Positions 52,866-61,662 of a stretch of DNA of 64,000 bases are shown here, in pieces. A model generated the notes under the pieces. The model was given only the letters and a program-made list of their open reading frames with translations. It was not told where the DNA came from and made no database searches. The stretch lies in contig CAZPHB010000002.1 of assembly GCA_964586595.1 (NCBI GenBank), positions 1 through 64,000 of the forward strand. The letters run 5' to 3'. Source of the stretch: REEB481 sp964586595 (lineage in GTDB: Bacteria; Bacteroidota; Bacteroidia; NS11-12g; UBA955). How positions within the stretch are numbered: the stretch's first letter is position 1; every line of letters starts with the position of its first letter. The translations under genes were made by a program, and so were the position numbers.

Positions 52866-55457
52866 ATGAATTTAAACAAGTTCACCGTCAAGGCGCAGGA
52901 AACACTGGGCAAAGCTCAGAACACCGCCCTGGAGTATGGCCAGCAGGCCATAGAAAACGCCCATATCCTGCACGGAATGCTGGCTGAAGATACCGAGCTG
53001 ATGAACTTCCTGCTGGGGAAAGTCGGCGCCAACCTGAAAAGGATTGAAGAAATCAACCTGGCGCATATTAAAAGTCTCCCTAAAGTGGAAGGCGGTCAGG
53101 TTTACCTGAGCCAGCCGGCCAATACCACCCTGGTGCAGGCCGAAAAGGCCATGCGGAACTTTGATGATCAGTTCATCACCAACGAACACCTGTTGCTGGC
53201 CCTGCTCGAGGCTAAAGACAGCACAGGCAATATGCTGAAGGACGCCGGCCTGAAGCGCAGCGATCTGGAAAAGGCCATCCGCGAAGTGCGCGGCGGGCAG
53301 AAAGTGAGCTCGGAAACCCATGAACAGCAGTTCAACGCCCTGGGCAAATACGCGGTAAACCTGAACGAGCAGGCCCGCACCGGCAAGCTGGATCCGGTAA
53401 TCGGCAGAGACGATGAAATACGCAGGGTACTGCAGATTCTCAGCCGCCGTACCAAGAATAACCCCGTGCTGATCGGCGAGCCCGGCGTGGGAAAAACCGC
53501 CATCGCTGAGGGCCTCGCCCACCGCATCGTGAAAGGCGATGTACCCGAAAACCTGAAAAGCAAAACCATCTTCAGCCTGGATATGGGCGCGTTGATTGCC
53601 GGCGCGAAGTATAAAGGCGAGTTTGAGGAACGGCTGAAAAGCGTGGTAAAAGAAGTCATTGGCTCTGATGGCGAAGTGGTGTTGTTCATTGACGAAATCC
53701 ACACCCTGGTGGGCGCCGGTCGCAGTGAAGGCGCGATGGACGCCGCCAACATACTGAAGCCGGCCCTGGCGCGCGGCGAACTGCGGGCCATCGGCGCCAC
53801 CACACTGGCAGAATACCAGAAATACATTGAAAACGACAAAGCACTGGAACGCCGCTTCCAGAAAGTGATGGTGGAAGAGCCCGATACTCAGGACGCCATT
53901 TCCATACTTCGCGGACTGAAAGAACGCTACGAAATACACCACCGGGTGCGCATCAAGGACGAGGCCATCATCAGCTCGGTGGAACTCTCACAGCGCTATA
54001 TCAGCGACCGCTTCCTTCCCGACAAGGCCATTGACTTGCTGGATGAAGCGGCTTCAAAGCTGCGCCTGGAAATGGATTCCGTACCCGAAGAACTGGATGA
54101 GCTGAACCGCCGCATCATGCAGCTGGAAATTGAACGCGAGGCCATCAAGCGCGAGAACGATACCGCCAAGGTGGAACAGCTCAGCGCGGAAATCGCCAAC
54201 CTGAACGAAGAACGCAACAGCATCAATGCCCACTGGCAGCGGGAAAAGCAAATTGTGGACGGCATACAGCAGAATAAGGCCCGCCTGGAAGACTTAAAGC
54301 TGCAGGCCGAACAGGCCGAACGCAACGGCGACTATGGCAAGGTGGCGGAAATCCGCTACGGATTGGTTCGTCAAACGGAAGAAGAGCTGCAAAAAATGCA
54401 TGAGCAACTGGCCGAAGTGCAGTCCGACAAGCCCATGGTGAAGGAAGAAGTGGACAGCGAAGACATTGCCGAAGTGGTGAGCCGCTGGACAGGTATTCCT
54501 GTGCAGCGCATGATGCAGAGCGAGCGCGAGAAACTGCTTCATCTGGAAAGCGAACTGCACAAGCGCGTCATCGGGCAGGAAGAAGCCATCAGCGCCATTG
54601 CCGATGCCGTGCGCCGCAGCCGTGCGGGTTTGCAGGATCCGAAAAAGCCCATAGGATCCTTCATCTTCCTGGGCACCACCGGCGTGGGTAAAACCGAACT
54701 GGCCAAAGCACTGGCGGAGTTCCTGTTCAACAGCGACCAGGCCATGGTGCGCATTGACATGAGCGAATACCAGGAAAAACATACCGTGAGCAGACTGATT
54801 GGCGCGCCTCCCGGCTATGTGGGATATGAAGAAGGCGGGCAACTCACCGAAGCAGTGCGTCGCAGGCCTTACAGCGTGGTATTGCTGGATGAAATAGAAA
54901 AAGCCCACCCGGATGTATTCAACATTCTGCTGCAGGTGCTGGACGACGGCAGGCTTACCGACAACAAGGGCCGCACGGCCAACTTCCGCAATACCATCAT
55001 CATTATGACCAGCAACCTGGGTTCTGACATCATCCGCGAGCAGTTTGAACAGATTACCGATGAAAACCGGGAGGCGGTGATGGCCCGAACCAAGACCCAG
55101 GTATTCGAGTTGCTCAAGCAGGGCATCAGGCCAGAATTCCTGAACCGCATTGACGAGGTCATCATGTTTGAGCCGCTGAACCGCGAACACGTACGCAGCA
55201 TCGTGGAATTGCAGATGCAGCAAATCACAAGGCAACTGGCCGAAATGGGCATACAGCTCAGCGCCACGGAAGCGGCCCTCGACTGGCTGGCTCAGCTTGG
55301 GTATGACCCACAGTTCGGTGCCCGTCCGTTGAAGCGGGTGCTGCAAAAACGGGTGATGAACGAGCTCAGCAAGCAGATTCTGTCAGGCGCCGTGCATAAA
55401 GACAGCCGCATTGAGCTGGATTGCCAGGGTTCGGAATTGGTTTTTCGGAATTCATAA
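52866..55457 (+). CDS. clpB: ATP-dependent chaperone ClpB
   Basis: Disaggregase acting with DnaK on stress-aggregated proteins. 863 residues. N-domain repeats (ALEYGQQAIENAHILHGML), first AAA+ with GEPGVGKTAIAEGLA and VLFIDEIHTLVGAG, a coiled-coil middle domain (~residues 400-525, rich in E/K/R), second AAA+ with GTTGVGKTELAKALAE and VLLDEIEKAHPDVF, and the arginine-finger region to the C-terminus (FGARPLKRVLQ). Full length. The upstream region holds the nested repeats; a long AT-rich leader of ~45 bp precedes the ATG. Followed by a strong terminator. Confidence 0.97.
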   Translation: MNLNKFTVKAQETLGKAQNTALEYGQQAIENAHILHGMLAEDTELMNFLLGKVGANLKRIEEINLAHIKSLPKVEGGQVYLSQPANTTLVQAEKAMRNFDDQFITNEHLLLALLEAKDSTGNMLKDAGLKRSDLEKAIREVRGGQKVSSETHEQQFNALGKYAVNLNEQARTGKLDPVIGRDDEIRRVLQILSRRTKNNPVLIGEPGVGKTAIAEGLAHRIVKGDVPENLKSKTIFSLDMGALIAGAKYKGEFEERLKSVVKEVIGSDGEVVLFIDEIHTLVGAGRSEGAMDAANILKPALARGELRAIGATTLAEYQKYIENDKALERRFQKVMVEEPDTQDAISILRGLKERYEIHHRVRIKDEAIISSVELSQRYISDRFLPDKAIDLLDEAASKLRLEMDSVPEELDELNRRIMQLEIEREAIKRENDTAKVEQLSAEIANLNEERNSINAHWQREKQIVDGIQQNKARLEDLKLQAEQAERNGDYGKVAEIRYGLVRQTEEELQKMHEQLAEVQSDKPMVKEEVDSEDIAEVVSRWTGIPVQRMMQSEREKLLHLESELHKRVIGQEEAISAIADAVRRSRAGLQDPKKPIGSFIFLGTTGVGKTELAKALAEFLFNSDQAMVRIDMSEYQEKHTVSRLIGAPPGYVGYEEGGQLTEAVRRRPYSVVLLDEIEKAHPDVFNILLQVLDDGRLTDNKGRTANFRNTIIIMTSNLGSDIIREQFEQITDENREAVMARTKTQVFELLKQGIRPEFLNRIDEVIMFEPLNREHVRSIVELQMQQITRQLAEMGIQLSATEAALDWLAQLGYDPQFGARPLKRVLQKRVMNELSKQILSGAVHKDSRIELDCQGSELVFRNS

Positions 55458-55469
55458 TTGATACCCAAG

Positions 55470-55516
55470 CCCCAATCCCGAAAGATTCACAAGTTGCTTC
55501 GGGGTTGGGGTTTCTT
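55470..55516 (+). terminator. Terminator of clpB
   Basis: CCCCAATCCCGAA (55470-55482) pairs with TTCGGGGTTGGGG (55498-55510), 13 bp with one T-G pair, followed by TTTCTT. It can also serve the convergent permease gene only weakly, since its T-run is on this strand. Confidence 0.85.
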
Positions 55517-55559
55517 AACGCTTCTGCCAAAGAATTTATCCTTTACAGACTTGAAACCT

Positions 55560-56810
55560 TCAATTAAACTTTATCGTCTTCACCGGGCTCAACCTGCTTA
55601 CCCAAGCGGCCGGGATGAACAATACGAGCAAAACCAGCACAAAGGTTCCGGCGTTGACCAAGGCCACGTGCATGGGCACGATTTCCACCAACATGCGGTC
55701 CACATAATAGGTTTCGCGCGGCAGACGGATAAACGCAAAACGTTCCTGCAGGTAGCAGAAACCCAGTCCGAAGAGGTTGCCCAGCGCCAATCCGCCCAGG
55801 ATGATGAAGGCGGCATGGGTTAAAAAGATCCGGCGAATCGGGCCATCAGCCGCGCCAAAGGCCTTCAGCAAACCAATCATGTTGGTGCGTTCCAGCAACA
55901 GAATCATCAGAGCGATGCACATGTTGATGGAAGCCACCACCACCATCAGCACGATGATGATTTCCACATTGGTATCCAGGTAGCCGAGCCATTCAAAAAT
56001 CTGTGGCTGTTGTTCGAAGATGTTCCAGGCACGAAGCCCGGCAGGAATCTGGGCATGAATGAATTCGGTGGTTCGGTGTAAAAGCTCAGGATTGCGGTCC
56101 AGAAACTCCTGCTTCAAACGTATTTCCCATTGCGTGATGACCCGTGGATGGCGATACACGCGTTGCAGCAAACTCAGCGCTGTAAACGCCATCAGCCGAT
56201 CCTGTTCTTCCAGTCCGGTTTCATAAATGCCGCTGATGCGCGGAGCCACAGCGCTTGTGGTATTGTTTCCGAAGCTGTCGGCGCTGATGAAGAGCACGCG
56301 GAGCTTGTCGCCAATCTTCAACTTCAGCCGTTTGGCGGTATATCTGGAAACCAGCACTTCCGCAGCACCTGCGCTGTCGGTATGCTTGGGCAATCGGCCT
56401 TCCACCAGCGCTTCTTTCAGAAACGTCCAGTCATAATTTTGATCCACGCCTTTCAGCACGATGCCATCCAGATCATCTTCCCCTTTGATGATGCCTGGTT
56501 TCTGGGCGATGGCACTTACTTTATCCACACGGGGCATCTTCCAAAGACCATCTTCCACCTTCGCATCGCGCAAGATGGGCACTTGTTCCAGGCTGTTGTT
56601 GTTGTTCAGCGCATTCACGGCCAGATGCCCGGTAAAGCCCGTAACCTTTTGGCGGATGCCATCGCGAAAACCGGTAACAGTGGCCAGAGAAATGAGCATC
56701 ACCGCTACGCTGAGTGCAACTCCTGAAGTTGCAAGGCGCACAATCAGTTTAGAAAACGATCTTTGCCTGCTCCAAATAAGCCTTCGGGCGATAAAAAATG
56801 GCCAGTTCAT
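55560..56810 (-). CDS. LolC/LolE-type ABC transporter permease
   Basis: 416 residues, one N-terminal transmembrane helix (VRLATSGVALSVAVMLISLATVTG), a large periplasmic MacB-type domain (~residues 50-260), and three C-terminal helices (IIIVLMVVVASINMCIALMILLL, AAFIILGGLALGNLFGLGF, GTFVLVLLVLFIPAAW). FtsX-like fold with the family's LLERTNMIGLLKAFGA loop. Members extract lipoproteins from the inner membrane or act in efflux. The ATPase partner is not in this window. Convergent with clpB. Confidence 0.88.
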   Translation of the reverse strand: MNWPFFIARRLIWSRQRSFSKLIVRLATSGVALSVAVMLISLATVTGFRDGIRQKVTGFTGHLAVNALNNNNSLEQVPILRDAKVEDGLWKMPRVDKVSAIAQKPGIIKGEDDLDGIVLKGVDQNYDWTFLKEALVEGRLPKHTDSAGAAEVLVSRYTAKRLKLKIGDKLRVLFISADSFGNNTTSAVAPRISGIYETGLEEQDRLMAFTALSLLQRVYRHPRVITQWEIRLKQEFLDRNPELLHRTTEFIHAQIPAGLRAWNIFEQQPQIFEWLGYLDTNVEIIIVLMVVVASINMCIALMILLLERTNMIGLLKAFGAADGPIRRIFLTHAAFIILGGLALGNLFGLGFCYLQERFAFIRLPRETYYVDRMLVEIVPMHVALVNAGTFVLVLLVLFIPAAWVSRLSPVKTIKFN

Positions 56811-56850
56811 GAGGTCCCTGAATCTGTTCGGTATGTTTCCGCGTTCAAAG

Positions 56851-58098
56851 ATGCAGAATATTTGGCTCTGCCTTTGTCTTTTCTGTTGGCATCAGCCCTC
56901 TGAGGCACAGCAACCTGAAGGGCGTACCATGATGGTCCGCTATGGAAACAGCTTTTCCGAACCCTTGCCTAAAATCCGCACCGGTGCAGAATGTACGGAA
57001 CGTTATTTCCATCTGTTGCAGGGAAAAAAGGTAGGCCTGTTGGTGAATCCAACTTCGCGGATTGGCGGGCGACATCTGGTGGACACCCTGGTTGCTGCGG
57101 GCATTCGTCCGGTGCAGATTTTCGCGCCGGAGCACGGCTTTCGGGGTGAAGCTGCCAATGGACAAAAAGTAAATGGCGGCATGGATTCATTGACCGGACT
57201 GCCCATCATTTCCCTGTACGGAAAACACTATAAACCCACGCCGGAAGAGATGCAGGGTTTGGATGTAGTGGTTTTCGACATCCAGGATGTGGGTGTGCGT
57301 TACTACACCTACCTCAGCACGCTTCATTACATGATGGAGGCCTGCGCGGCAGCCAAGATTCCGCTGATGGTATTGGATCGGCCCAATCCCAACGGACATA
57401 TTGTTGATGGCCCCTCGCTGAAACCGGAATTCCGAAGCTTTGTGGGCATGCATCCCATTCCGATGGTACACGGCATGACTTTGGGAGAATTGGCGCGGAT
57501 GATCAACGGACAACGCTGGCTGAGCACAAAAGATACTTGCGTGCTTCGCGTGATTCCTATGGAGCATTACCACCACAACCGCAGATACACGCCGCCCGTG
57601 CCACCTTCTCCAAACCTTTCCACGCCTGAATCGGTACGCCTGTACCCTTCTTTAGGCTGGTTTGAAGGAACGGTGATGAGCATGGGACGCGGAACGCCTT
57701 ACCCGTTCGAGCTGATTGGTGCGCCCTGGATGCAGGTGGGCAACCACAACTTCACCCCGGTGGAAATCCCCGGAAAAACCATCAATCCACCCTATAAAGG
57801 TCAAGCCTGCCGAGGATTTCTGCTGCGCGACTTCGCCAACGGATACGTGGACAACATCAACTTCATTTACCTCGACTGGCTGCTGCTTAGTTACGGCGAT
57901 TGTCCGAATAAAGCCACGTTCTTTACTCCCTTCTTTGACAAACTTACCGGTGGAACAGCCTTGCGCGACATGGTTGCCGCGGGTAAAACCGCTGAAGAAA
58001 TCCGCACTTCCTGGGAACTGGATCTGGATGCTTTTAAGAAGTTGCGCGCGCCTTACCTCCTCTATTCCTGGACGCCTGAATCCGGCGTGATGGAATGA
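56851..58098 (+). CDS. DUF1343 / NamZ-type exo-beta-N-acetylmuramidase
   Basis: 415 residues from the ATG at 56851, just before a signal peptide (MQNIWLCLCLFCWHQPSEAQ); an ATG at 56833 adds only six residues. DUF1343 family: GKKVGLLVNPTSRIGGRHLVD, IFAPEHGFRGEAANGQKVNGG, DVVVFDIQDVGVRYYTYLSTLHY, LDRPNPNGHIVDGP, GMTLGELARMING and the C-terminal FEGTVMSMGRGTPYPFELIGAPW. Characterised members remove terminal MurNAc from peptidoglycan fragments. Exported, so probably acts on cell-wall turnover products outside the cytoplasm. No murein-recycling genes nearby. Confidence 0.88.
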   Translation: MQNIWLCLCLFCWHQPSEAQQPEGRTMMVRYGNSFSEPLPKIRTGAECTERYFHLLQGKKVGLLVNPTSRIGGRHLVDTLVAAGIRPVQIFAPEHGFRGEAANGQKVNGGMDSLTGLPIISLYGKHYKPTPEEMQGLDVVVFDIQDVGVRYYTYLSTLHYMMEACAAAKIPLMVLDRPNPNGHIVDGPSLKPEFRSFVGMHPIPMVHGMTLGELARMINGQRWLSTKDTCVLRVIPMEHYHHNRRYTPPVPPSPNLSTPESVRLYPSLGWFEGTVMSMGRGTPYPFELIGAPWMQVGNHNFTPVEIPGKTINPPYKGQACRGFLLRDFANGYVDNINFIYLDWLLLSYGDCPNKATFFTPFFDKLTGGTALRDMVAAGKTAEEIRTSWELDLDAFKKLRAPYLLYSWTPESGVME

Positions 58099-58129
58099 AG
58101 TTTTCTGTTTGTTGAAACCCTGTTTTGGT

Positions 58130-58526
58130 GTGTCCTTCGGCGTGGCTCAGGATGACAGCAGCGTGTCCTTCGGCGTGGCTCAGGATGACAGCAGCGTGTC
58201 CTTCGGCGTGGCTCAGGATGACAGTGGTNNNNNNNNNNNNNNNNNNNNNNNNNNNNNNNNNNNNNNNNNNNNNNNNNNNNNNNNNNNNNNNNNNNNNNNN
58301 NNNNNNNNNNNNNNNNNNNNNNNNNNNNGTGTCCTTCGGCGTGGCTCAGGATGACAGTGGTGTGTCCTTCGGCGTGGCTCAGGATGACAGCAGCGTGTCC
58401 TTCGGCGTGGCTCAGGATGACAGCAGCGTGTCCTTCGGCGTGGCTCAGGATGACAGTGGTGTGTCCTTCGGCGTGGCTCAGGATGACAGTGATGTGTCCT
58501 TCGACGTTGCTCAGGATGACAGTGAC
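58130..58526 (+). repeat. 33-bp tandem repeat array containing an assembly gap
   Basis: Units of exactly 33 bp begin at 58130, 58163 and 58196 (before the gap) and at 58329, 58362, 58395, 58428, 58461 and 58494 (after it). Each contains TCCTTCGGCGTGGCTCAGGA and GATGACAG; the last 5-6 bases vary (cagcagc or cagtggt), and the final unit has three substitutions (TCGACGTTGCTC). Since 33 is divisible by three, all frames stay open and give artificial 11-residue repeats. The minus-strand core GTCATCCTGAGC...GAAGGACAC recalls a repeat motif common in intergenic regions of many bacterial genomes. The 412-bp stretch between namZ-type gene and the flavoprotein contains nothing else. Confidence 0.95.
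58229..58328. other. Assembly gap of exactly 100 N
   Basis: A run of 100 N inside the tandem array, the usual placeholder for a gap of unknown length. The true number of repeat units is therefore unknown, and the array was probably collapsed in assembly. Confidence 0.98.
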
Positions 58527-59770
58527 TGAAAGTCTCTGGGGGAGCTTGTCGAACCACGGCCATCAGCAGCCGAAATTCCTGCAATGTACCCTGTGGTCCA
58601 GGCTGCCTGGAAATTAAAACCACCCGTGATGCCGTCGATGTCCAGCACCTCTCCGGCAAAGAACAATCCCGGATGTTTCTTGCTTTCCATCCGCACTGCG
58701 TTGATTGCTTCCAAAGCAACGCCACCGGCAGTGACGAACTCTTCTTTGAACGGACTTTTTCCCCGCACTTCAAAACGGTGATTCAATACGGTTTCTGTAA
58801 TGCGGTTTTTATCTTTCTTTCCGAGTTCAGCCAAACAGATGGCCTCGGGAATTCCCAGTTGCGCCAACAAATACGACCAGAAACGCGCGGGCATGCCCGG
58901 AGGCGTTTGGTTATACAGGCGCTTTTTGGGGTGTTCGCGCATCCATTGTTCCAGCAAGGCGCGGAACTCGGCTTCACTGAAAGGCAACAGGCGTGCGTAT
59001 AAGGGGAAACGGTAATCCAACTGAGCTAAGTGTCTGGCCAGCCAGGCAGAGCAGCGCAACACCGCCGGGCCGCTCAGTCCCCAATGCGTTACGAGCATCG
59101 GCCCGCTGAAGCTTTGCTTTTGCCCTTCAGCGCGCAGGCTCACTTCGGGCAACGACAAACCGCTGAGGGCGTGCAGCGCTGCATTTCCTGTGTGAAAGGT
59201 GAAAATAGAAGGCAGCGGAGGAACGATGTGCAGCTGCAGCGCATCTAGAAATTCATATTGCGTGCGTTTGGGTAAGCCGCCGGGCGCCACAATGACTTTG
59301 CCGGCCTGAATCACCTCACCTGAATCGGTATGCACCAGAAATCCGTGGCCGGAAGGTTCCAGCCTTTGTACACCGGTTTTGGTGCGGATGCGGACACCAT
59401 TTCTGCGGGCAGCTTCCTCCAGTGCCAGCGCGATGTGTTCCGACTGATCGCTTTGCGGAAACATGCGGCCATCGGCTTCTGTTTTCAGGGAAACGCCCTG
59501 TGCTTCAAACCAGGCGATGGTTTCCTGCACACCCCAAACCTTAAAACAGGGTTTGAGGAAGGCGCCGCCGCGGGGATAATGCGCGGACAATGCTGCGGGC
59601 GAACGACAATCATGCGTCACATTGCAACGGCCGCCACCGCTGATCAAAACTTTATTCAGGGTACGGGCTGATTTCTCCAGAAGCAAAACCTGCTTCCCGG
59701 CGGTTGCGGCGTGAATGGCTGCAAAGAAACCCGCCGCGCCTCCGCCCATCACCAGAATATCTGTGGTCAT
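58511..59770 (-). CDS. HI0933/BaiN-family flavoprotein
   Basis: 419 residues. FAD-binding Rossmann motif MGGGAAGFFAAIHAA, LEKSARTLNKVLISGGGRCNVTH, VAPGGLPKRTQYEF and a C-terminal GLFFAGEVLDIDGITGGFNFQAAWTTGYIAG typical of the family. Predicted FAD/NAD(P)-dependent oxidoreductase of unknown substrate. The last ~17 residues (starting about DGRGST) lie beyond the usual family end and are encoded by sequence leading into the tandem repeat; the stop codon TGA itself is part of the final repeat unit. Confidence 0.9.
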   Translation of the reverse strand: MTTDILVMGGGAAGFFAAIHAATAGKQVLLLEKSARTLNKVLISGGGRCNVTHDCRSPAALSAHYPRGGAFLKPCFKVWGVQETIAWFEAQGVSLKTEADGRMFPQSDQSEHIALALEEAARRNGVRIRTKTGVQRLEPSGHGFLVHTDSGEVIQAGKVIVAPGGLPKRTQYEFLDALQLHIVPPLPSIFTFHTGNAALHALSGLSLPEVSLRAEGQKQSFSGPMLVTHWGLSGPAVLRCSAWLARHLAQLDYRFPLYARLLPFSEAEFRALLEQWMREHPKKRLYNQTPPGMPARFWSYLLAQLGIPEAICLAELGKKDKNRITETVLNHRFEVRGKSPFKEEFVTAGGVALEAINAVRMESKKHPGLFFAGEVLDIDGITGGFNFQAAWTTGYIAGISAADGRGSTSSPRDFQSLSS

Positions 59771-59779
59771 GACCGAAGT

Positions 59780-60655
59780 TTATGGTTTGATGGTCTTGTA
59801 ATTTCTGAATTCACCCGGGCGCCATCCGGTGAGGCGTTCCAACAAATACAGCATGCGCTGTTTGAAGCCAAAGCGCTTCCGCGTGGGATCGGCATTGAAG
59901 CTCCAGTTGATGCGTGCGATGCGTTCTTTCATCACTTCAGGATGCTGTCCTTCAAACGGTTTTAAGGAGTCAATCTTCGAGTAATCAAAACTGCCGGCAT
60001 CGGCAATTTCCTGTACAAAATCATCGGCATGCCAAAAGCGGCTGCTCTGCACCAGTTTCTGCGTTTGTGCTTCGGGATGTTTCACCCAGCCATAATGATA
60101 CACCATGCCACCGCTGTGCACCACACGCAGCTTTTCTTTTCCGTTTTTGCGGAAGCCCTGGGCATCCATGTATGAACGAATCGCAGGATTGCGGCGGATG
60201 ATGCGCACCTCGTGCCTGTACCAACGGCGGGAATCGGCGAGGTAGTCGTAGCTGCCGTAAAAGTGCTTGTAATCAAAAAGCAAACCTTCCACACGTGCGT
60301 CGTGCACGTACTTGTGCATGGCCGCTTTGATGGCCGGGTAATCGGCTTCGTGCAAACATTCATCTGCCTGAATGTACACACACCAGTCGGCATTAGGATT
60401 ACAGGCATCCAGGGCTTTGTTTGTTTCCACCGCCAGCACTGCGCCTCCCTTCCGAAGCCGATCGTCCCAAACGGTTTCGATGATCCGAATTTTGGAAGAA
60501 GAGAAACCGCGTACGTATTCCAGGGTTTGGTCTTCACTTTGACCTATAGCGATTACCAATTCATCAACCAGAGGCAGGATGGATTCCACCGCCTCACGCA
60601 GCGGATAATCACCCTGAACAACGTTGCGTGCAATGGTAAAGCCGGATACAAACAC
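59780..60655 (-). CDS. Glycosyltransferase family 2 protein
   Basis: 291 residues, start GTG at 60655. GT-A fold features: the N-terminal FVSGFTIARNV strand, an early acidic pair (LVDELVIAIGQSED), the metal-binding acidic residues in VYIQADECLHEADY, and SRRWYRHEVRIIRR further on. Similar proteins transfer sugars or sugar-like groups to cell-surface glycans. The gene ends 9 bp before the flavoprotein start on the same strand, so the two may be co-transcribed. Confidence 0.85.
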   Translation of the reverse strand: MFVSGFTIARNVVQGDYPLREAVESILPLVDELVIAIGQSEDQTLEYVRGFSSSKIRIIETVWDDRLRKGGAVLAVETNKALDACNPNADWCVYIQADECLHEADYPAIKAAMHKYVHDARVEGLLFDYKHFYGSYDYLADSRRWYRHEVRIIRRNPAIRSYMDAQGFRKNGKEKLRVVHSGGMVYHYGWVKHPEAQTQKLVQSSRFWHADDFVQEIADAGSFDYSKIDSLKPFEGQHPEVMKERIARINWSFNADPTRKRFGFKQRMLYLLERLTGWRPGEFRNYKTIKP

Positions 60656-60659
60656 AGGG

Positions 60660-60667
60660 CGAAGATA
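60660..60667 (-). promoter_or_regulatory. -7-like box of the glycosyltransferase gene, 4 nt from GTG
   Basis: Minus-strand TATCTTCG (one mismatch) followed by CCCT and the GTG at 60655. Confidence 0.45.
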
Positions 60668-60710
60668 AGTCGGTATTAAATCTGCGCCGAATCATTCGGA
60701 GGTACACTTA

Positions 60711-60718
60711 TACCTTTG
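60711..60718 (+). promoter_or_regulatory. -7 box of the GYF_2 protein gene
   Basis: TACCTTTG, perfect consensus, 26 nt before the ATG at 60745, implying an ordinary leader of about 22 nt. Confidence 0.5.
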
Positions 60719-60744
60719 CGCAGCATTCTTTATTCCTCTTCGCG

Positions 60745-61662
60745 ATGCGTTATTACATTCACGACGGCAAGCAACAGAAAGGTCCTTTTGAAGCACATCA
60801 ACTGTTGGCAGCAGGATTAAACGCCGAAACTTTTGTTTGGCGTGAAGGCCTGGATCAATGGGTGAAGGCAGGCTTTCTTACAGAACTGGAATCTGTATTA
60901 ACGCCTTTGCCGCCTCCTTTTCCGGGAGAAACACCAGGGCCGGAATCAACCGCAGATGACCCAATACCGGAACTTCTTCCAGAAGCTGTTTCGCCTGTTG
61001 CAACAGAAGAAAACATCCGGGAAACGAAGCCACAACCCGCGGAGAAAGGCGGCTCAAACCCACCTTGGCGGATGATTTTGGTGGTGGCCATTCTGTTCCT
61101 GTTCATCTTGGGCGCTTTGGCCATTGTTTACGATCAAAAAAGGGAAACAAGCACTGCTTTGGAGCAAAGCCAGACCGTTGTTCAACAGCAAAAAGAAACC
61201 ATTGATGAAGCCCAGCAGGAACTGGATGCCCAACAGGCCATTCAGGATGCCATTGTGAAAGAGCAAGCAGAAGCCAAGGCCGCCGAGGAGAAAAAGCAAA
61301 AAGAAGCACGTAAAAACTGGACACGGCACCTCACAGCAGTGGTTGATGCTTATACGCCTGTTTCGCTGGGAGGATTTACCAACATCCGTGTGGCTGTGGG
61401 GAATGGCGGCGCGTATCCGGTGGACTTGGTTGAAGTTCAGGTAAACTATTGGACGGCCAACAATTACCTGTTTAAATCAGAAACCGTTCAGGTAAGCAAT
61501 ATAGCTTCAGGAAATACCGGCTATGCTTATCCGCCGGACAGTCAACGGGGCAGCCGTTTGACCGCTGAAATTGTGCGTGTACAGGCTCCGGCCTTTCAGT
61601 TCTGCTATGATGGCTATACCACAAGTGGGCAGGCCGACGATCCTTACCGCTGCGCAGAATAA
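60745..61662 (+). CDS. GYF_2-domain membrane protein
   Basis: 305 residues. The N-terminal ~50 residues match the GYF_2 domain (YYIHDGKQQKGPFEAHQLLAAGLNAETFVWREGLDQWVKAG). A Pro-rich linker follows, then one transmembrane helix (MILVVAILFLFILGALAIVY, ~residues 110-130), a Gln/Glu-rich coiled coil (ALEQSQTVVQQQKETIDEA...), and a C-terminal ~110-residue domain (YTPVSLGGFTNIRVAVGN...YPVDLVEVQVNYWT), beta-rich and probably outside the cytoplasm. GYF_2 domains are thought to bind proline-rich peptides or act in bacterial membrane regulation; role here unknown. Confidence 0.85.
   Translation: MRYYIHDGKQQKGPFEAHQLLAAGLNAETFVWREGLDQWVKAGFLTELESVLTPLPPPFPGETPGPESTADDPIPELLPEAVSPVATEENIRETKPQPAEKGGSNPPWRMILVVAILFLFILGALAIVYDQKRETSTALEQSQTVVQQQKETIDEAQQELDAQQAIQDAIVKEQAEAKAAEEKKQKEARKNWTRHLTAVVDAYTPVSLGGFTNIRVAVGNGGAYPVDLVEVQVNYWTANNYLFKSETVQVSNIASGNTGYAYPPDSQRGSRLTAEIVRVQAPAFQFCYDGYTTSGQADDPYRCAE

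Noticed and set aside
52872..55346. Long antisense open frames (up to 356 residues) across clpB
   Set aside because: They are shadows of the G+C-rich clpB codons on the opposite strand; the sense protein has all ClpB motifs.
58130..58526. Possible CRISPR array in the 33-bp repeats
   Set aside because: The units are contiguous with no unique spacers, so this is a plain tandem repeat.
58109..58529. Open frames translating the 33-bp repeats into 11-residue repeats
   Set aside because: The unit length is divisible by three, so every frame stays open; there is no start context, signal or domain, and the frames run through the N gap.
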